NCBI GenBank assembly: GCA_902785935.1
Contig: CADAAN010000011.1
Span: 653-47,460, forward strand
Source of the DNA: an uncultured Pseudomonadota bacterium
Lineage (GTDB): Bacteria; Pseudomonadota; Alphaproteobacteria; RF32; CAG-239
DNA: 46,808 nt
Direction: 5' to 3'
Shown: positions 32,184 through 41,415 of the stretch, in pieces
Numbering within the stretch: position 1 is the stretch's first letter
How the letters are laid out: each line of letters opens with the position of its first letter
Position numbers and translations under genes: made by a program
Notes under the pieces: model-generated
What the model was told of the DNA's origin: nothing
Seen by the model: only the letters and a program-made list of their open reading frames with translations
Database searches by the model: none

Positions 32184-32909
32184 TTATGCATTAAAAAAGT
32201 CATAGACCTTGGCAAAAACGATGTTGAGGTATATCAGATAAATACTGTAAAAGCCTACCAGAAAAAAACCGTGACAGTGCAAAAATATATCTGCCTCATG
32301 GGCAAAAATGCATGGAATATCAAGCAAAAATACCAACCCCAAAAACGAAAAATAATTGCCTTGCGTCTTTTTGAATATTTTTCGCACCGACCCGCTGTAA
32401 CCCTGCAAGGCTGAAATCCATGCCAAATACGGTCTGCAAAATGCAATCGGCGAAAGCATCAAAAAGAATGTCGAAAAAATCATCGCATTCAGCAAGCTTG
32501 TCTGCGGTGATTGAAGTGCGGACATGTACCCTTCAAAAAATACCAAATATTTACCCTTAAAACCCATCATCAAAGGCAAAAATGGTACCAGTATCATAAA
32601 CATTGTCAGCGCGCAGGTGATAAAAATCATCTTTGATGACGGAACGGCACTTGCAAAAATCTTTTGCCACGAAAAATAAGGCTTTTTTTGATAATAAAAC
32701 CTGAAAAATACACACCAAAAAACATAAAATCCGACTGCCCATACAAGACTCAACGGATTGGCAAAGCCTTTAGGCAACAGGTTGAATACGGCACAAAAAA
32801 TAAAACTTCCGGCCCAAAATAAATGCTGCTTATTTTGCTTTTGATTGAGGGCAAAATAAGCCTCCTTCAGAATCTTCAAAACAGGCAATATTTTAACTTC
32901 TTGAGCCAT
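32184..32909 (-). CDS. Polytopic membrane protein in the coupling-protein cluster, unknown
   Basis: The 241-residue protein has about six hydrophobic segments (for example FWAGSFIFCAVFNLLP, FITCALTMFMILVPFLPLMM, FSFLGLVFLLDIPCIF). I do not recognise a family. It starts 2 nt after the coupling-protein stop codon and is the last gene of the six-gene unit, so it is probably a membrane component that works with the VirD4-like protein. No signal peptide or enzyme motif is visible. Confidence 0.65.
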   Translation of the reverse strand: MAQEVKILPVLKILKEAYFALNQKQNKQHLFWAGSFIFCAVFNLLPKGFANPLSLVWAVGFYVFWCVFFRFYYQKKPYFSWQKIFASAVPSSKMIFITCALTMFMILVPFLPLMMGFKGKYLVFFEGYMSALQSPQTSLLNAMIFSTFFLMLSPIAFCRPYLAWISALQGYSGSVRKIFKKTQGNYFSFLGLVFLLDIPCIFAHEADIFLHCHGFFLVGFYSIYLIYLNIVFAKVYDFFNA

Positions 32910-32911
32910 TT

Positions 32912-35128
32912 TTATTCTTGCCTGACGACAGCTGGTTCATCTTCTTCAAAGGTATCAGCATCTGCATTCGGGTCATAATCAATGCCAAGCTTTGAAAGCA
33001 TATCGTCATTGATGTCTTCACGCTGAGCCACAACCCAATCCGGCACGTTCGGGCAAGGCTTCAAAGCCGCCAGTTTTTTCATTTTCGGATCAAGATACCA
33101 TCTCGGCGAATCGGCCATAATCGGACGGTCAATATAGCTTTGCATCAACACAACCTGCTTGAGCATCGGAAGGCTCAAAAGTTCCGTTGTCGAAATCACC
33201 GAAATACCTTGCAATTGATAGCTTACATTCTTTGCAAACGGATTATAGTTTTTGCCCATTTGACCTTCGTTGCGCGAAAATGAGGTTGTCTGAACGGTTT
33301 TGTTGCCTATCATCTTTGAAAAACGTTGAGCAGTGACCTCGTTGTTTTGCGACAAAATAACTTTGCACGCCGTGGTTGAAATCACGGTTTCCAAATCATC
33401 TTTGCCGTATTTGCCGGAAATTTGGCCTAAATCTTGTCCGATTAAAAGATATGACACTTTTTGTCCGCGACCGACGGCCGGTCCGTCAATAACAGCTTTT
33501 AATTTCGGCATTTGAGGAAATTCGTCCAAAACGAACAAACAGCCGAACGGCCCCATCTTGCCGTCTGTTTTATTTTCATGCTTGGGCGGGTTTGAAATCA
33601 AATACGAACTCATCAGCTCAATAAACACAGAGCTGATAACGCCAAGTGCACGTGCGTCCGTCTGGTTAATTGAAAGATAAACCGAAATCGGTTTGAAAAC
33701 ACCGGTCACAGGATCTTTGATACCGCGCAAATCCTTAAAATGAAGATCCGAAAAACTTGTTCTGGCCACAACAGCCGCGTTTTTGAAAATATTGATACCG
33801 GCAAATGCGGTTGAAATCACGGAGCCACGCTCTTTATCAGGCATGGCGGAAAGCGAGCTGAGTTCCGTATAACAACGTTGTGCGTAACCATATTTGCGTG
33901 CCTCTTCGACAGCCTCATCCAAAAGGTCATGCATCGGGTCAGCCATAGCGGCCATTTGGTCACCCTCTGCCAAACGGCGCTTAATTTCTTGTGCCTGCTT
34001 GATTTGAGCTTCAGTCAACCATTCCAAAATCATGGCAATACACGATTCTCTGCCAATCCATTTTTCAGGCAACAGATTCCACGTACCTATCGGCAAATAG
34101 TTGTCAATCGTAATCGTCCCGTTCTTCAAATCACTCAACGCTCTCGGTACCATCGGGTCACGCATGTCGTGATAATAACTTTCCAAAACGCGCTTGTCTT
34201 CTTCATCAAGTTTTCCCTCATAAATACGACCGATAAAATAATCATTTGCCCTTGCGCGCTCGCATTTTGATGTAATAAAGTGAATAAAGCCGTTCAATGC
34301 AGCACGACCGGTTTGCGACCAGTGCGGATCAGCGCCGCCTTTCGGATCTTCAACCAAAATATTGCAAATTGAATCGACGTACATATCTCTGTCCGGACCC
34401 ATTTCAGGTAAGGCATTCGGTGACAAAGGATTCCATGAAGGGTAATAAATACCTTCGGAAGGTTTATCCTCAGCACCCCAGTTGATGATAAACACCGGAC
34501 CGACTTTTGCGCGTGCGCCGGAAGTCTTGTAACAAAGCTCAGGCTTAGGGTCGTTGATAATCAAACTCAGGGTCGGCGAATGGAAAATCGTCGGCATCAC
34601 GACACCCACCGTTTTACCTGTACCCGGAGGAGCGCAACAAAGGGTTGAAAGTGTTTCTTTAAGCAAAAGCAAACGCCCGTTGAATTTGCCGACAACCTGA
34701 CAAAAGCCGTCATAACCCAAAAGTTCCATCTTTTCAATATCACGCGCCGTTGCAATACGCGCTGAACCATGTACGTTTGACTGAAATCGATACGGACACG
34801 AAACGCCGCCGACAATCAACCCCAAAGGCAATGAAATCGCCGGCAAAATAGGAACCCATCTGCTGATTGAAAATTCATTTGTTGCTGAAAGCTTGTGCAT
34901 CCAGCGTGAATATTGCTTAAACAAAAATGTCGGATGATCAAAGACGGCATTGATAAACATCTTGACGCTTTGCATATTTTCTTTTGAAATGCCATGCTCA
35001 AGCAAAAAAGACATCGGCAATGAAAAAATGGTGAGCAAAACGGTGACTGTCATCGTAATAATCATCGTCATGGCCATCCAGCGGACAGCCTTGTCATATT
35101 CTTCCCACTCAACACCTCTTTGTTTCAT
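32912..35128 (-). CDS. VirD4/TraG-type conjugation coupling protein (type IV secretion ATPase)
   Basis: The 738-residue protein has two N-terminal membrane helices, then Walker A in CCAPPGTGKTVGVVMP, the VirD4-specific SLIINDPKPELCYKTSG and YYPSWNPLSPNALP, a Walker B in LFVLDEFPQMPKL, and SYLLIGQDLGQISGKYG. These fit TraG/VirD4 and the IVB (DotL/TrbC) coupling proteins, which recruit substrates to a type IV secretion channel. Start ATG 35128 overlaps the upstream stop (TGATG); a TTG one codon upstream is less likely. No relaxase or VirB/Dot channel genes lie in this window, so the channel would be elsewhere. Confidence 0.9.
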   Translation of the reverse strand: MKQRGVEWEEYDKAVRWMAMTMIITMTVTVLLTIFSLPMSFLLEHGISKENMQSVKMFINAVFDHPTFLFKQYSRWMHKLSATNEFSISRWVPILPAISLPLGLIVGGVSCPYRFQSNVHGSARIATARDIEKMELLGYDGFCQVVGKFNGRLLLLKETLSTLCCAPPGTGKTVGVVMPTIFHSPTLSLIINDPKPELCYKTSGARAKVGPVFIINWGAEDKPSEGIYYPSWNPLSPNALPEMGPDRDMYVDSICNILVEDPKGGADPHWSQTGRAALNGFIHFITSKCERARANDYFIGRIYEGKLDEEDKRVLESYYHDMRDPMVPRALSDLKNGTITIDNYLPIGTWNLLPEKWIGRESCIAMILEWLTEAQIKQAQEIKRRLAEGDQMAAMADPMHDLLDEAVEEARKYGYAQRCYTELSSLSAMPDKERGSVISTAFAGINIFKNAAVVARTSFSDLHFKDLRGIKDPVTGVFKPISVYLSINQTDARALGVISSVFIELMSSYLISNPPKHENKTDGKMGPFGCLFVLDEFPQMPKLKAVIDGPAVGRGQKVSYLLIGQDLGQISGKYGKDDLETVISTTACKVILSQNNEVTAQRFSKMIGNKTVQTTSFSRNEGQMGKNYNPFAKNVSYQLQGISVISTTELLSLPMLKQVVLMQSYIDRPIMADSPRWYLDPKMKKLAALKPCPNVPDWVVAQREDINDDMLSKLGIDYDPNADADTFEEDEPAVVRQE

Positions 35129-36576
35129 CAATCTTTCCTAGGGTTTAATTGTTTTAATACTTTTTTGAGTTCGGCCATATCATCGCGGGACATCGGTTTT
35201 TCGGCGGCATCTATCGCCTTAGCAAACGGTTTTAATTCCGTAGGTCCGCCGCGTGATACTCTGACAACGTTGATATCCATTTCTGCCCATACATCAAGCA
35301 TATCTTCCGCATTGATGATATTGGCCGCCGAAATAACAAGATAAGCCTTAATGTCACAATCAATATCCGTATCGCCGATTGCTTCTTCCAAAGCGTCACG
35401 TGCGAGCTCAATCTTTCTGACGGGTGAAATTCGATGGCTGTTTTCCGAAAACCATAACGGTTCTTCATCATTAAAGCGTTCTTCATCAGCAAGCCAATCA
35501 CCCGGCTCATTGTCAAACATACACAAAATGATTGTTCCGTCCGACACACCTATATAATCAATTGTTGCACGTTTAATCTGAACATTTTTCAAAACACTGT
35601 AACCATTATCTTCAAGCATTGAAACGGTAGCATTTGAACTGCCGGATTTTTGAGGCTTATCATCTCTTGAATCGCGCTTTGAGTGCCTGTCATTGTCCGA
35701 GCGATTTTGTCTGTCATAACGTTCGTTTTTCGAACGACCGGCGCGAATATCTCCATCTCTGCTGTCTCTTTTAGGCTTAGATGACCGTGCGGGACGATAT
35801 TCTTCAACATCGTCATCATCATAATCATCCATGTCAAACGTCTTCTTGGCAGGTTTTGTATTTTCAAAATGGCGCGGCGGTGCCTGATAGGGCTCTTCAT
35901 CGTCAAAATCATCAACGGCGGCTTGTTTTTTATTCTTCTCGGAATCAATTTTGAAAATATCCGATTTATCAAACGAATCGATATCCAAGTCAAAATCATC
36001 GCTGCCGTCATCTATGTCAAAAATTGTATGATTTAAGGCTTCTCTTGTTGCAGTGGCTCTGTTCTTCGTCGGATTTGAATCATAACTCAAGGCAGGTGCA
36101 GGCGCGGGTGTTTGTGCCTGCGGCGTCACTTGAACGGGAACGGCTTGCGGCGTGCTGTAATCATAAATCGGTACACGCTTGCCTGTCGGACGAACTTCTT
36201 TATATGATTTGCGCTTTTGAACGACCGGAGTCGGCATTGCCGCATATTTTAATGGCTCAACCGATCCTTTAATCAATTTAATCGGAAGTGTCACAATTTT
36301 ATAAATAATCTTTTCCCATGGTACCAAGCTGAGCGCAATCCAACCCGTCAGCCAAAGCGGGATAAAAGTCAGTAAAATCAAAACAAATGCCCATTCTTTC
36401 GGGGTATCAATCACCCAACCCGACATCCAAAGATTATAGGCATATGCCCAGTGCGGAGGCCAAAAAATGTCAAAACGCCAGTTTTCAAGCACAATAACAC
36501 GCACGCCTTCAATGAAGATGATACTCCAAAGGCATCCGACAAAAGTGATTCGTGCTAAAACAAGTAGGGGTTTCAA
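35128..36576 (-). CDS. Membrane protein with disordered linker and nuclease-like C-terminal domain
   Basis: The 482-residue protein has two N-terminal membrane helices (residues 5-100; WSIIFIEGVRVIVLENW and FVLILLTFIPLWLTGWIALSL). Residues 150-320 are low-complexity and disordered: Pro/Gln-rich, then Asp-rich, then Arg/Asp/Ser-rich (RSKNERYDRQNRSDNDRHSK). The C-terminal 150 residues (ATVSMLEDNGYSVLKNV, TIDYIGVSDGTIILCMF) look like a restriction-endonuclease-like/NERD fold, but the usual E-x-K is not seen, so it may be inactive. The membrane domain resembles that of the next gene upstream (36635). It is translationally coupled to the coupling protein. The role is unknown. Confidence 0.65.
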   Translation of the reverse strand: MKPLLVLARITFVGCLWSIIFIEGVRVIVLENWRFDIFWPPHWAYAYNLWMSGWVIDTPKEWAFVLILLTFIPLWLTGWIALSLVPWEKIIYKIVTLPIKLIKGSVEPLKYAAMPTPVVQKRKSYKEVRPTGKRVPIYDYSTPQAVPVQVTPQAQTPAPAPALSYDSNPTKNRATATREALNHTIFDIDDGSDDFDLDIDSFDKSDIFKIDSEKNKKQAAVDDFDDEEPYQAPPRHFENTKPAKKTFDMDDYDDDDVEEYRPARSSKPKRDSRDGDIRAGRSKNERYDRQNRSDNDRHSKRDSRDDKPQKSGSSNATVSMLEDNGYSVLKNVQIKRATIDYIGVSDGTIILCMFDNEPGDWLADEERFNDEEPLWFSENSHRISPVRKIELARDALEEAIGDTDIDCDIKAYLVISAANIINAEDMLDVWAEMDINVVRVSRGGPTELKPFAKAIDAAEKPMSRDDMAELKKVLKQLNPRKD

Positions 36577-36634
36577 CGTTCTCTCCTGTTGTTTTTGATG
36601 ATCATACTATAAATCAGATTAATTAACAAGAGAT

Positions 36635-37132
36635 TTATTTTCCTTTTTGTTTATTTATTTTTTGTGAAATATTGTGTCTTAAAATTTCAGATTCCTTTTG
36701 CGCGGGCGAGGCAGATTTTTCTTCCTTGATTTTCTGATTGATTAAGTCCTCAACCGTCATCTTTTCACCGACGACCAAATTTTTAATGACGACATGCTTG
36801 CCTTCGCTTTCGTATTTTTCAATTTGTTTTTTATTGAAATATTCAAACGGACGCAAAAAAAGTTTAACATAATCGGTATGATAAAGCTTTTTAAATCCGA
36901 TATACCAAACAAGCAAAACAACCGACAGCGTGATAAAAAGCATATAGTCGGACAAACCTTTAATCACACCGTTTTGCTGCCAAAATGCACGCACTACCTG
37001 CCATTGTTTTAAGGATATGTAATTAAAGTTCCAGATACGCAAAATAATTTGTTGTGTCAAGGCAACCCAAAATGTTGACCACAACACGCCTATTATCAAA
37101 AACTTTAATAAATGCCCGATTTTTTTGAACAT
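36635..37132 (-). CDS. Small membrane protein, paralogous to the N-terminus of the neighbouring 482-aa protein
   Basis: The 165-residue protein has two membrane helices (IIGVLWSTFWVALTQQIILRIW and FITLSVVLLVWYIGF). The pattern GxLWS, W-F, W at about residue 47 and W at about residue 52 matches the N-terminus of the neighbouring 482-residue protein (GCLWSIIFIEGVRVIVLENW). The C-terminus is charged and helical (EDLINQKIKEEK). It lies 3 nt after the 727-residue gene. I propose it is a shortened partner of the 482-residue protein. Function unknown. Confidence 0.65.
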   Translation of the reverse strand: MFKKIGHLLKFLIIGVLWSTFWVALTQQIILRIWNFNYISLKQWQVVRAFWQQNGVIKGLSDYMLFITLSVVLLVWYIGFKKLYHTDYVKLFLRPFEYFNKKQIEKYESEGKHVVIKNLVVGEKMTVEDLINQKIKEEKSASPAQKESEILRHNISQKINKQKGK

Positions 37133-37135
37133 AGC

Positions 37136-39319
37136 TTAGCGCTCTTTTTTATCATAGCCCATCAAACCGAGTGTTGTTCCCGAAAACAGACGGGAAGGAT
37201 TGAGCGGATTTTTTGCCTTAGCTTCCTTAACGCGGCGCTTACGCTCTTCAACAGAATCACGTCCTCTCGGGTTCTTTAAATCCTCCGCCATCACTTCCAA
37301 AGGCATAGCAGTCGTATAGCTTCTCGCCTCTTCTTCCAATGTCCTTTTATCGAGTGTCTCGTCTTGTTTTTTGCCGAAGAATTTGGTATATCCCACACCC
37401 TTATCAATGATTTTTTCAGTTTCTTTATCAGCCTCGCCAATGATATCTTTAACATCATCATTCGGTGCCCGCGAAATGGCATCAAAACGTTCATTATCTA
37501 CAAATTCGGCCTGCTTTTGGGTCGCTTTTTGAACCTTTTGAACCATTTCATCGAGATACGTGTTGACTTTAAGCGCAGAGTATGTCTGAGATATCTCATC
37601 AGGTGACATGCTTTCTTTGTTCTTGTCAAATTTTTTGCGATCTTTTATCAAGCTCTCACGCCTGATTTCAGAAGTCTCGGGATTGTTGATTAAGGCATCA
37701 TATTCATCTGATATATTTTTCTTAATCCATGCCTCTTTTTCTTCCTTCGTTGTCAATTTGCCGTATTCGGACTTGGCCAAACCGCGAGCATCCTCAGACA
37801 AGGTGCGAATGGCAATCATAATTTTTTCCATACGCTTTTGACTACGTTCAACAAAGCCCTTATCGCCGGCAATCAGTTCATCATCTGACAAATATTTACC
37901 CGTTAAGCTGTCACGCCATTTTTTATCGGAACGCATCATTTCATCAACCATCTCAAGACGCGTCAGCATCATAGCACATTGACCGGCGGCTTTGATGTTG
38001 CCGACAACATATTGTACATCTTGCTCGGATAGTTTTTTCAAACTATCCATCTTTTTCGGATCTGCTTTAAATGCGCTGATGAGATTATCGCCGTATTTTT
38101 CTCTTAACTGACGTTCTTGTTCATGAGTCATCGCGGCAAAATCAATATTTTGCAAATCTTTTTTCAGATTAATAAATCTTTGAGCATATAAAGGCGCATT
38201 TTTTGTAAAGTTATTCAGTAAACCATTTGTTTCATTGTTGAATAATGTGGTTTTATCCAATGTCGGTTTCAAATTCGGTTTAGTCGTTTCTTTGGCTTTT
38301 TTCGCCGTCCTTGTTGACAAACTTCTTATGCCGTCGCCTGCCATATCAAGGGCGATATCGACACATTCTTCCAACTTATCACAGCCCCAGCTCATCAAGC
38401 CGAGGAACCAGTCTTCATACATATATTTGATGATATCTTCATCTTTGAACTTATCGCCTTTATGGTCACGGCCTAAGTGTTTATTGCGATTTTCATCAAC
38501 ATTTGCAAGCTCTGCTTCTTTTTTATCACCTTCCAAAAGTTTTTTCTGCTCAACTGTTAACGGTTTGCCCTGATACTGAGCAAGTTTAGCAGCTTCAACG
38601 GTTGTCGGAGCCGCCACGGGCGCTTGCATAAAGCTTCGTTTTTGAGCGCTTTCTTTTGTATCGTTGAGCTTAACTCCGGTATGCCCGATGGATTTATTAT
38701 CTCTGATTTTTAAGCACATATCCATCAGCTCATCAACTTTTTGGCCTGAAAAATTGCGGCTGTTATGATTAGCTCCGTATGTTGTGTACAATCCGGCATA
38801 AAAAGCACCCGATTGCTCAAGATGCGATTTCATGGCATTTCGAGTGGCTTGTTCTTTTGAGGCATCTGCAAAAAGAGGATGTTCTTTATCTTTGATAATC
38901 GTGCCCATCATATGGATATTTTTAACCATTTGCGTGCCGACAATTTCACCATTTTCTAACATAGCGTTATCCAAAAAATAATTTGCCGCTGTGCGGGGTT
39001 TACCTTCTATGGTCTTTGTCTGTCCGTGTTGCACAAGTTCAATTTTTGTGAGATTGTCTAAAAGGGTTGTTAAATCTTTTTGCGCCTTTTGGCTTGAATA
39101 CAGAATCTGTCCGACATCGCCGTTTGCTTCAAATTGTGTTTTTAAATCCGGCAATTTAATGTTGCTGACAAATCCGTAATTTTTAAGCAATTCAGGCTCT
39201 TTTTTAATCATTTCGGCCGCACTTTTTAATTGCTCATCAGAAATATCTTTTTGGCTCAAAACATCAAAAAGCATTTTTGCTTTTTCAATTTGTTCATCAT
39301 TTTTTAATTCTTCTGCCAT
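37136..39319 (-). CDS. Large helical protein of unknown function in the coupling-protein cluster (727 aa)
   Basis: I do not recognise this protein. It is soluble, highly charged and predicted helical throughout (EKEAWIKKNISDEYDALINN, RSQKRMEKIMIAIRTLSEDA). There is no signal peptide, no membrane segment and no relaxase or nucleotide-binding motif. The C-terminus is basic (RKRRVKEAKAKNPLNPSR). Its position in a coupling-protein operon would fit a cytosolic adaptor or a secreted substrate. Codon use and composition match its neighbours. Confidence 0.65.
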   Translation of the reverse strand: MAEELKNDEQIEKAKMLFDVLSQKDISDEQLKSAAEMIKKEPELLKNYGFVSNIKLPDLKTQFEANGDVGQILYSSQKAQKDLTTLLDNLTKIELVQHGQTKTIEGKPRTAANYFLDNAMLENGEIVGTQMVKNIHMMGTIIKDKEHPLFADASKEQATRNAMKSHLEQSGAFYAGLYTTYGANHNSRNFSGQKVDELMDMCLKIRDNKSIGHTGVKLNDTKESAQKRSFMQAPVAAPTTVEAAKLAQYQGKPLTVEQKKLLEGDKKEAELANVDENRNKHLGRDHKGDKFKDEDIIKYMYEDWFLGLMSWGCDKLEECVDIALDMAGDGIRSLSTRTAKKAKETTKPNLKPTLDKTTLFNNETNGLLNNFTKNAPLYAQRFINLKKDLQNIDFAAMTHEQERQLREKYGDNLISAFKADPKKMDSLKKLSEQDVQYVVGNIKAAGQCAMMLTRLEMVDEMMRSDKKWRDSLTGKYLSDDELIAGDKGFVERSQKRMEKIMIAIRTLSEDARGLAKSEYGKLTTKEEKEAWIKKNISDEYDALINNPETSEIRRESLIKDRKKFDKNKESMSPDEISQTYSALKVNTYLDEMVQKVQKATQKQAEFVDNERFDAISRAPNDDVKDIIGEADKETEKIIDKGVGYTKFFGKKQDETLDKRTLEEEARSYTTAMPLEVMAEDLKNPRGRDSVEERKRRVKEAKAKNPLNPSRLFSGTTLGLMGYDKKER

Positions 39320-39400
39320 TTCAGCCTCTCTTACTTGGTTTTTATTTATCTTAACATATTTTTTTTATTTTGTCTATTACTTTTTTGTGACAATTGTTTA

Positions 39401-40342
39401 TCAAACGCGCAATTTTTTCAAAAACGCGCCGATTCTGTGATTTTCTTTGATGCCGTCTTCGGGCGTCACTTTAATCAAACCGAATAATTTCGGCTTGATT
39501 TTTTCGTTTTGAATCGGGGCATAAACCGCCGGATTTGTCGTCAAAACCTCAAAAGCGGCTTTCGGATCCTTTGTCGCCGTCTTAAAATAATTATTAATCA
39601 AACGCTCGGCATCAATCGGAAAATCTTTTTGAGCAATTGCTTCAATAAACTTTAATTTGCGCTCACGTCTGCGTTGATATTCCTCATAAAGTGCACGCTC
39701 TATGCGTTTGCGTTGTGCTTTTAGGCGGCGCTCTTCATATGAAATCTCACAATTTTCAATATCGATTAAAATTTCGACATAAGAGATGATTGCCAATTGT
39801 AAATTCTGGTCAGATAAACCTTCGGCAAAATTTAAGAATTGCTCATCTGTCGCATTCGGATTAATGGTTGATAATTTTTCGGGAAATGCGGCAAACATCA
39901 AATCCCAGCAAAGAAGTGTGTCTTGCACGATTTGTCGGCCCAAACTCGGCTTATAATTCGGGCTTAATTTTGAAGAATCAAATGTAAGATGCGGCATTTC
40001 GATTTGCTGAGCTTCGGAAATGGCCGTGATAGAATCAATCATATTTTGGTAGGCCTGCGCAAGTTCTTCTTCATCCGTACCTAACGCGCTTGGCGCAGAG
40101 GGCTCATTTTGAATATTTTCCTTTGTGCTTAAAGGCGCAGGTATCCTTCTTGAAGGTGGGGCTTTCGGGTCTTCTTTGATATCGACTACATCACTTTTTT
40201 CTGAGGCGATAAAACTGCTTAAAAGCTTTTCAAACTCATCATCGGATTGATTGTCTGCAATTTCAACCTTTGTATCATCAGAAACGTTTTCAAGTCGCTC
40301 CATAATGCTTTCATTGATATCTGTTGTCGAATTTTCAGGCAT
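39401..40342 (-). CDS. Protein of unknown function, first gene of the coupling-protein cluster (313 aa)
   Basis: I do not recognise this protein. Residues 1-100 are acidic and disordered, ending in a Pro-rich stretch (APPSRRIPAPLS). Residues 105-300 are helical and charged (YEERRLKAQRKRIERALYEEYQRRRERKLKFIEAI), with a short globular end (KPKLFGLIKVTPEDG). There is no membrane segment. It heads the co-directional group down to 32184. It may be a cytosolic partner of the coupling protein. Confidence 0.6.
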   Translation of the reverse strand: MPENSTTDINESIMERLENVSDDTKVEIADNQSDDEFEKLLSSFIASEKSDVVDIKEDPKAPPSRRIPAPLSTKENIQNEPSAPSALGTDEEELAQAYQNMIDSITAISEAQQIEMPHLTFDSSKLSPNYKPSLGRQIVQDTLLCWDLMFAAFPEKLSTINPNATDEQFLNFAEGLSDQNLQLAIISYVEILIDIENCEISYEERRLKAQRKRIERALYEEYQRRRERKLKFIEAIAQKDFPIDAERLINNYFKTATKDPKAAFEVLTTNPAVYAPIQNEKIKPKLFGLIKVTPEDGIKENHRIGAFLKKLRV

Positions 40343-40441
40343 TTTTTCCTCCGTTTATCACACAAAAAAGGCACTTGCTTTTTAAAGTACTTTATTTTAT
40401 GTTAAACCAAAATTCTTAAAACTATATTTAAATTAGCGCGA

Positions 40442-41413
40442 ATGGAAAAAGAAAACAACATTTTTTTACCTCCTGTTGAATTTGATGAAAAAGGCTTGCG
40501 GCTCGATAAATTTTTAAGTGGCAGGCTTGATTTTTCACGATCTGAAATTCAGCGTTTAATCAAGGGCGGTTTTGTTTTTGTTGATGATGAGGCAAAATCC
40601 GATGCATCATACAAAATCAAAGAAGGCGATGATATCACACTTGAAATTCCGGCGCCTCAAGAGGCTGAGCCGAAGCCTGAAAATATAGCCATTGATATTG
40701 TTTACGAAGATGATGATTTGATTGTGGTCAATAAGCCTGCCGGCATGGTCGTTCATCAGGGAGCCGGTGTGTATCAGGGCACACTCGTCAATGCGCTTTT
40801 GTACCATTGCGGCGATTCGCTCTCAGGCATCGGCGGGGTCAAACGCCCCGGTATTGTGCACCGAATCGATAAAGAAACAAGCGGACTTCTTGTCGCGGCA
40901 AAAAATGATACGGCGCATATCGGACTTTCCGCTCAGTTTGAAAAGCACGGCATAGAACGTACCTATCTCGCTTTTGTTTGCGGCTTGCCAAATCCTCTTC
41001 AAGGCACGATTGAGGGCAACATCGGCCGGTCAAAGTATGACCGCAAAAAAATGGCGCTTTTAGCCTCGGGCGGCAAAGAAGCCGTTACGCATTATAAGGT
41101 TGTTCAGGCCTTCGGCACATATGCCGCACTGGTACAATGTCGGCTTGAAACGGGGCGCACGCATCAAATCAGGGTGCACCTGTCTTCAAAAGGGCATCAT
41201 CTCATCGGCGATAAAGTATACAGCCCGAGCAGTCGCGATTTTATTAAAATGCCCGCTTGTATCAGGACGTATGCACAAAATTTTAACCGTCAGGCCTTGC
41301 ATGCCAAAACTTTAGGCTTTATCCACCCGAGGAGCGGCGAAAAGTTGTTTTTTGAAAGCAACCTTCCCGAAGATTTGCAAGAACTTGAAAAAGTGCTTTC
41401 AAATCAAGATTGA
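40442..41413 (+). CDS. RluD-family 23S rRNA pseudouridine synthase
   Basis: The 323-residue protein has an N-terminal S4 RNA-binding domain (LRLDKFLSGRLDFSRSEIQRLIKGGFVFV) and an RluA/RluD catalytic domain with the active-site aspartate in GIVHRIDKETSGLLVAAK, preceded by VVNKPAGMVVHQGAG and followed by LETGRTHQIRVHLSSKGHHLIGDKVY. Length and S4 fusion favour RluD (U1911/1915/1917) over RluA. It ends 2 nt from the convergent LRR gene, with no visible terminator between them. Confidence 0.92.
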   Translation: MEKENNIFLPPVEFDEKGLRLDKFLSGRLDFSRSEIQRLIKGGFVFVDDEAKSDASYKIKEGDDITLEIPAPQEAEPKPENIAIDIVYEDDDLIVVNKPAGMVVHQGAGVYQGTLVNALLYHCGDSLSGIGGVKRPGIVHRIDKETSGLLVAAKNDTAHIGLSAQFEKHGIERTYLAFVCGLPNPLQGTIEGNIGRSKYDRKKMALLASGGKEAVTHYKVVQAFGTYAALVQCRLETGRTHQIRVHLSSKGHHLIGDKVYSPSSRDFIKMPACIRTYAQNFNRQALHAKTLGFIHPRSGEKLFFESNLPEDLQELEKVLSNQD

Positions 41414-41415
41414 TT

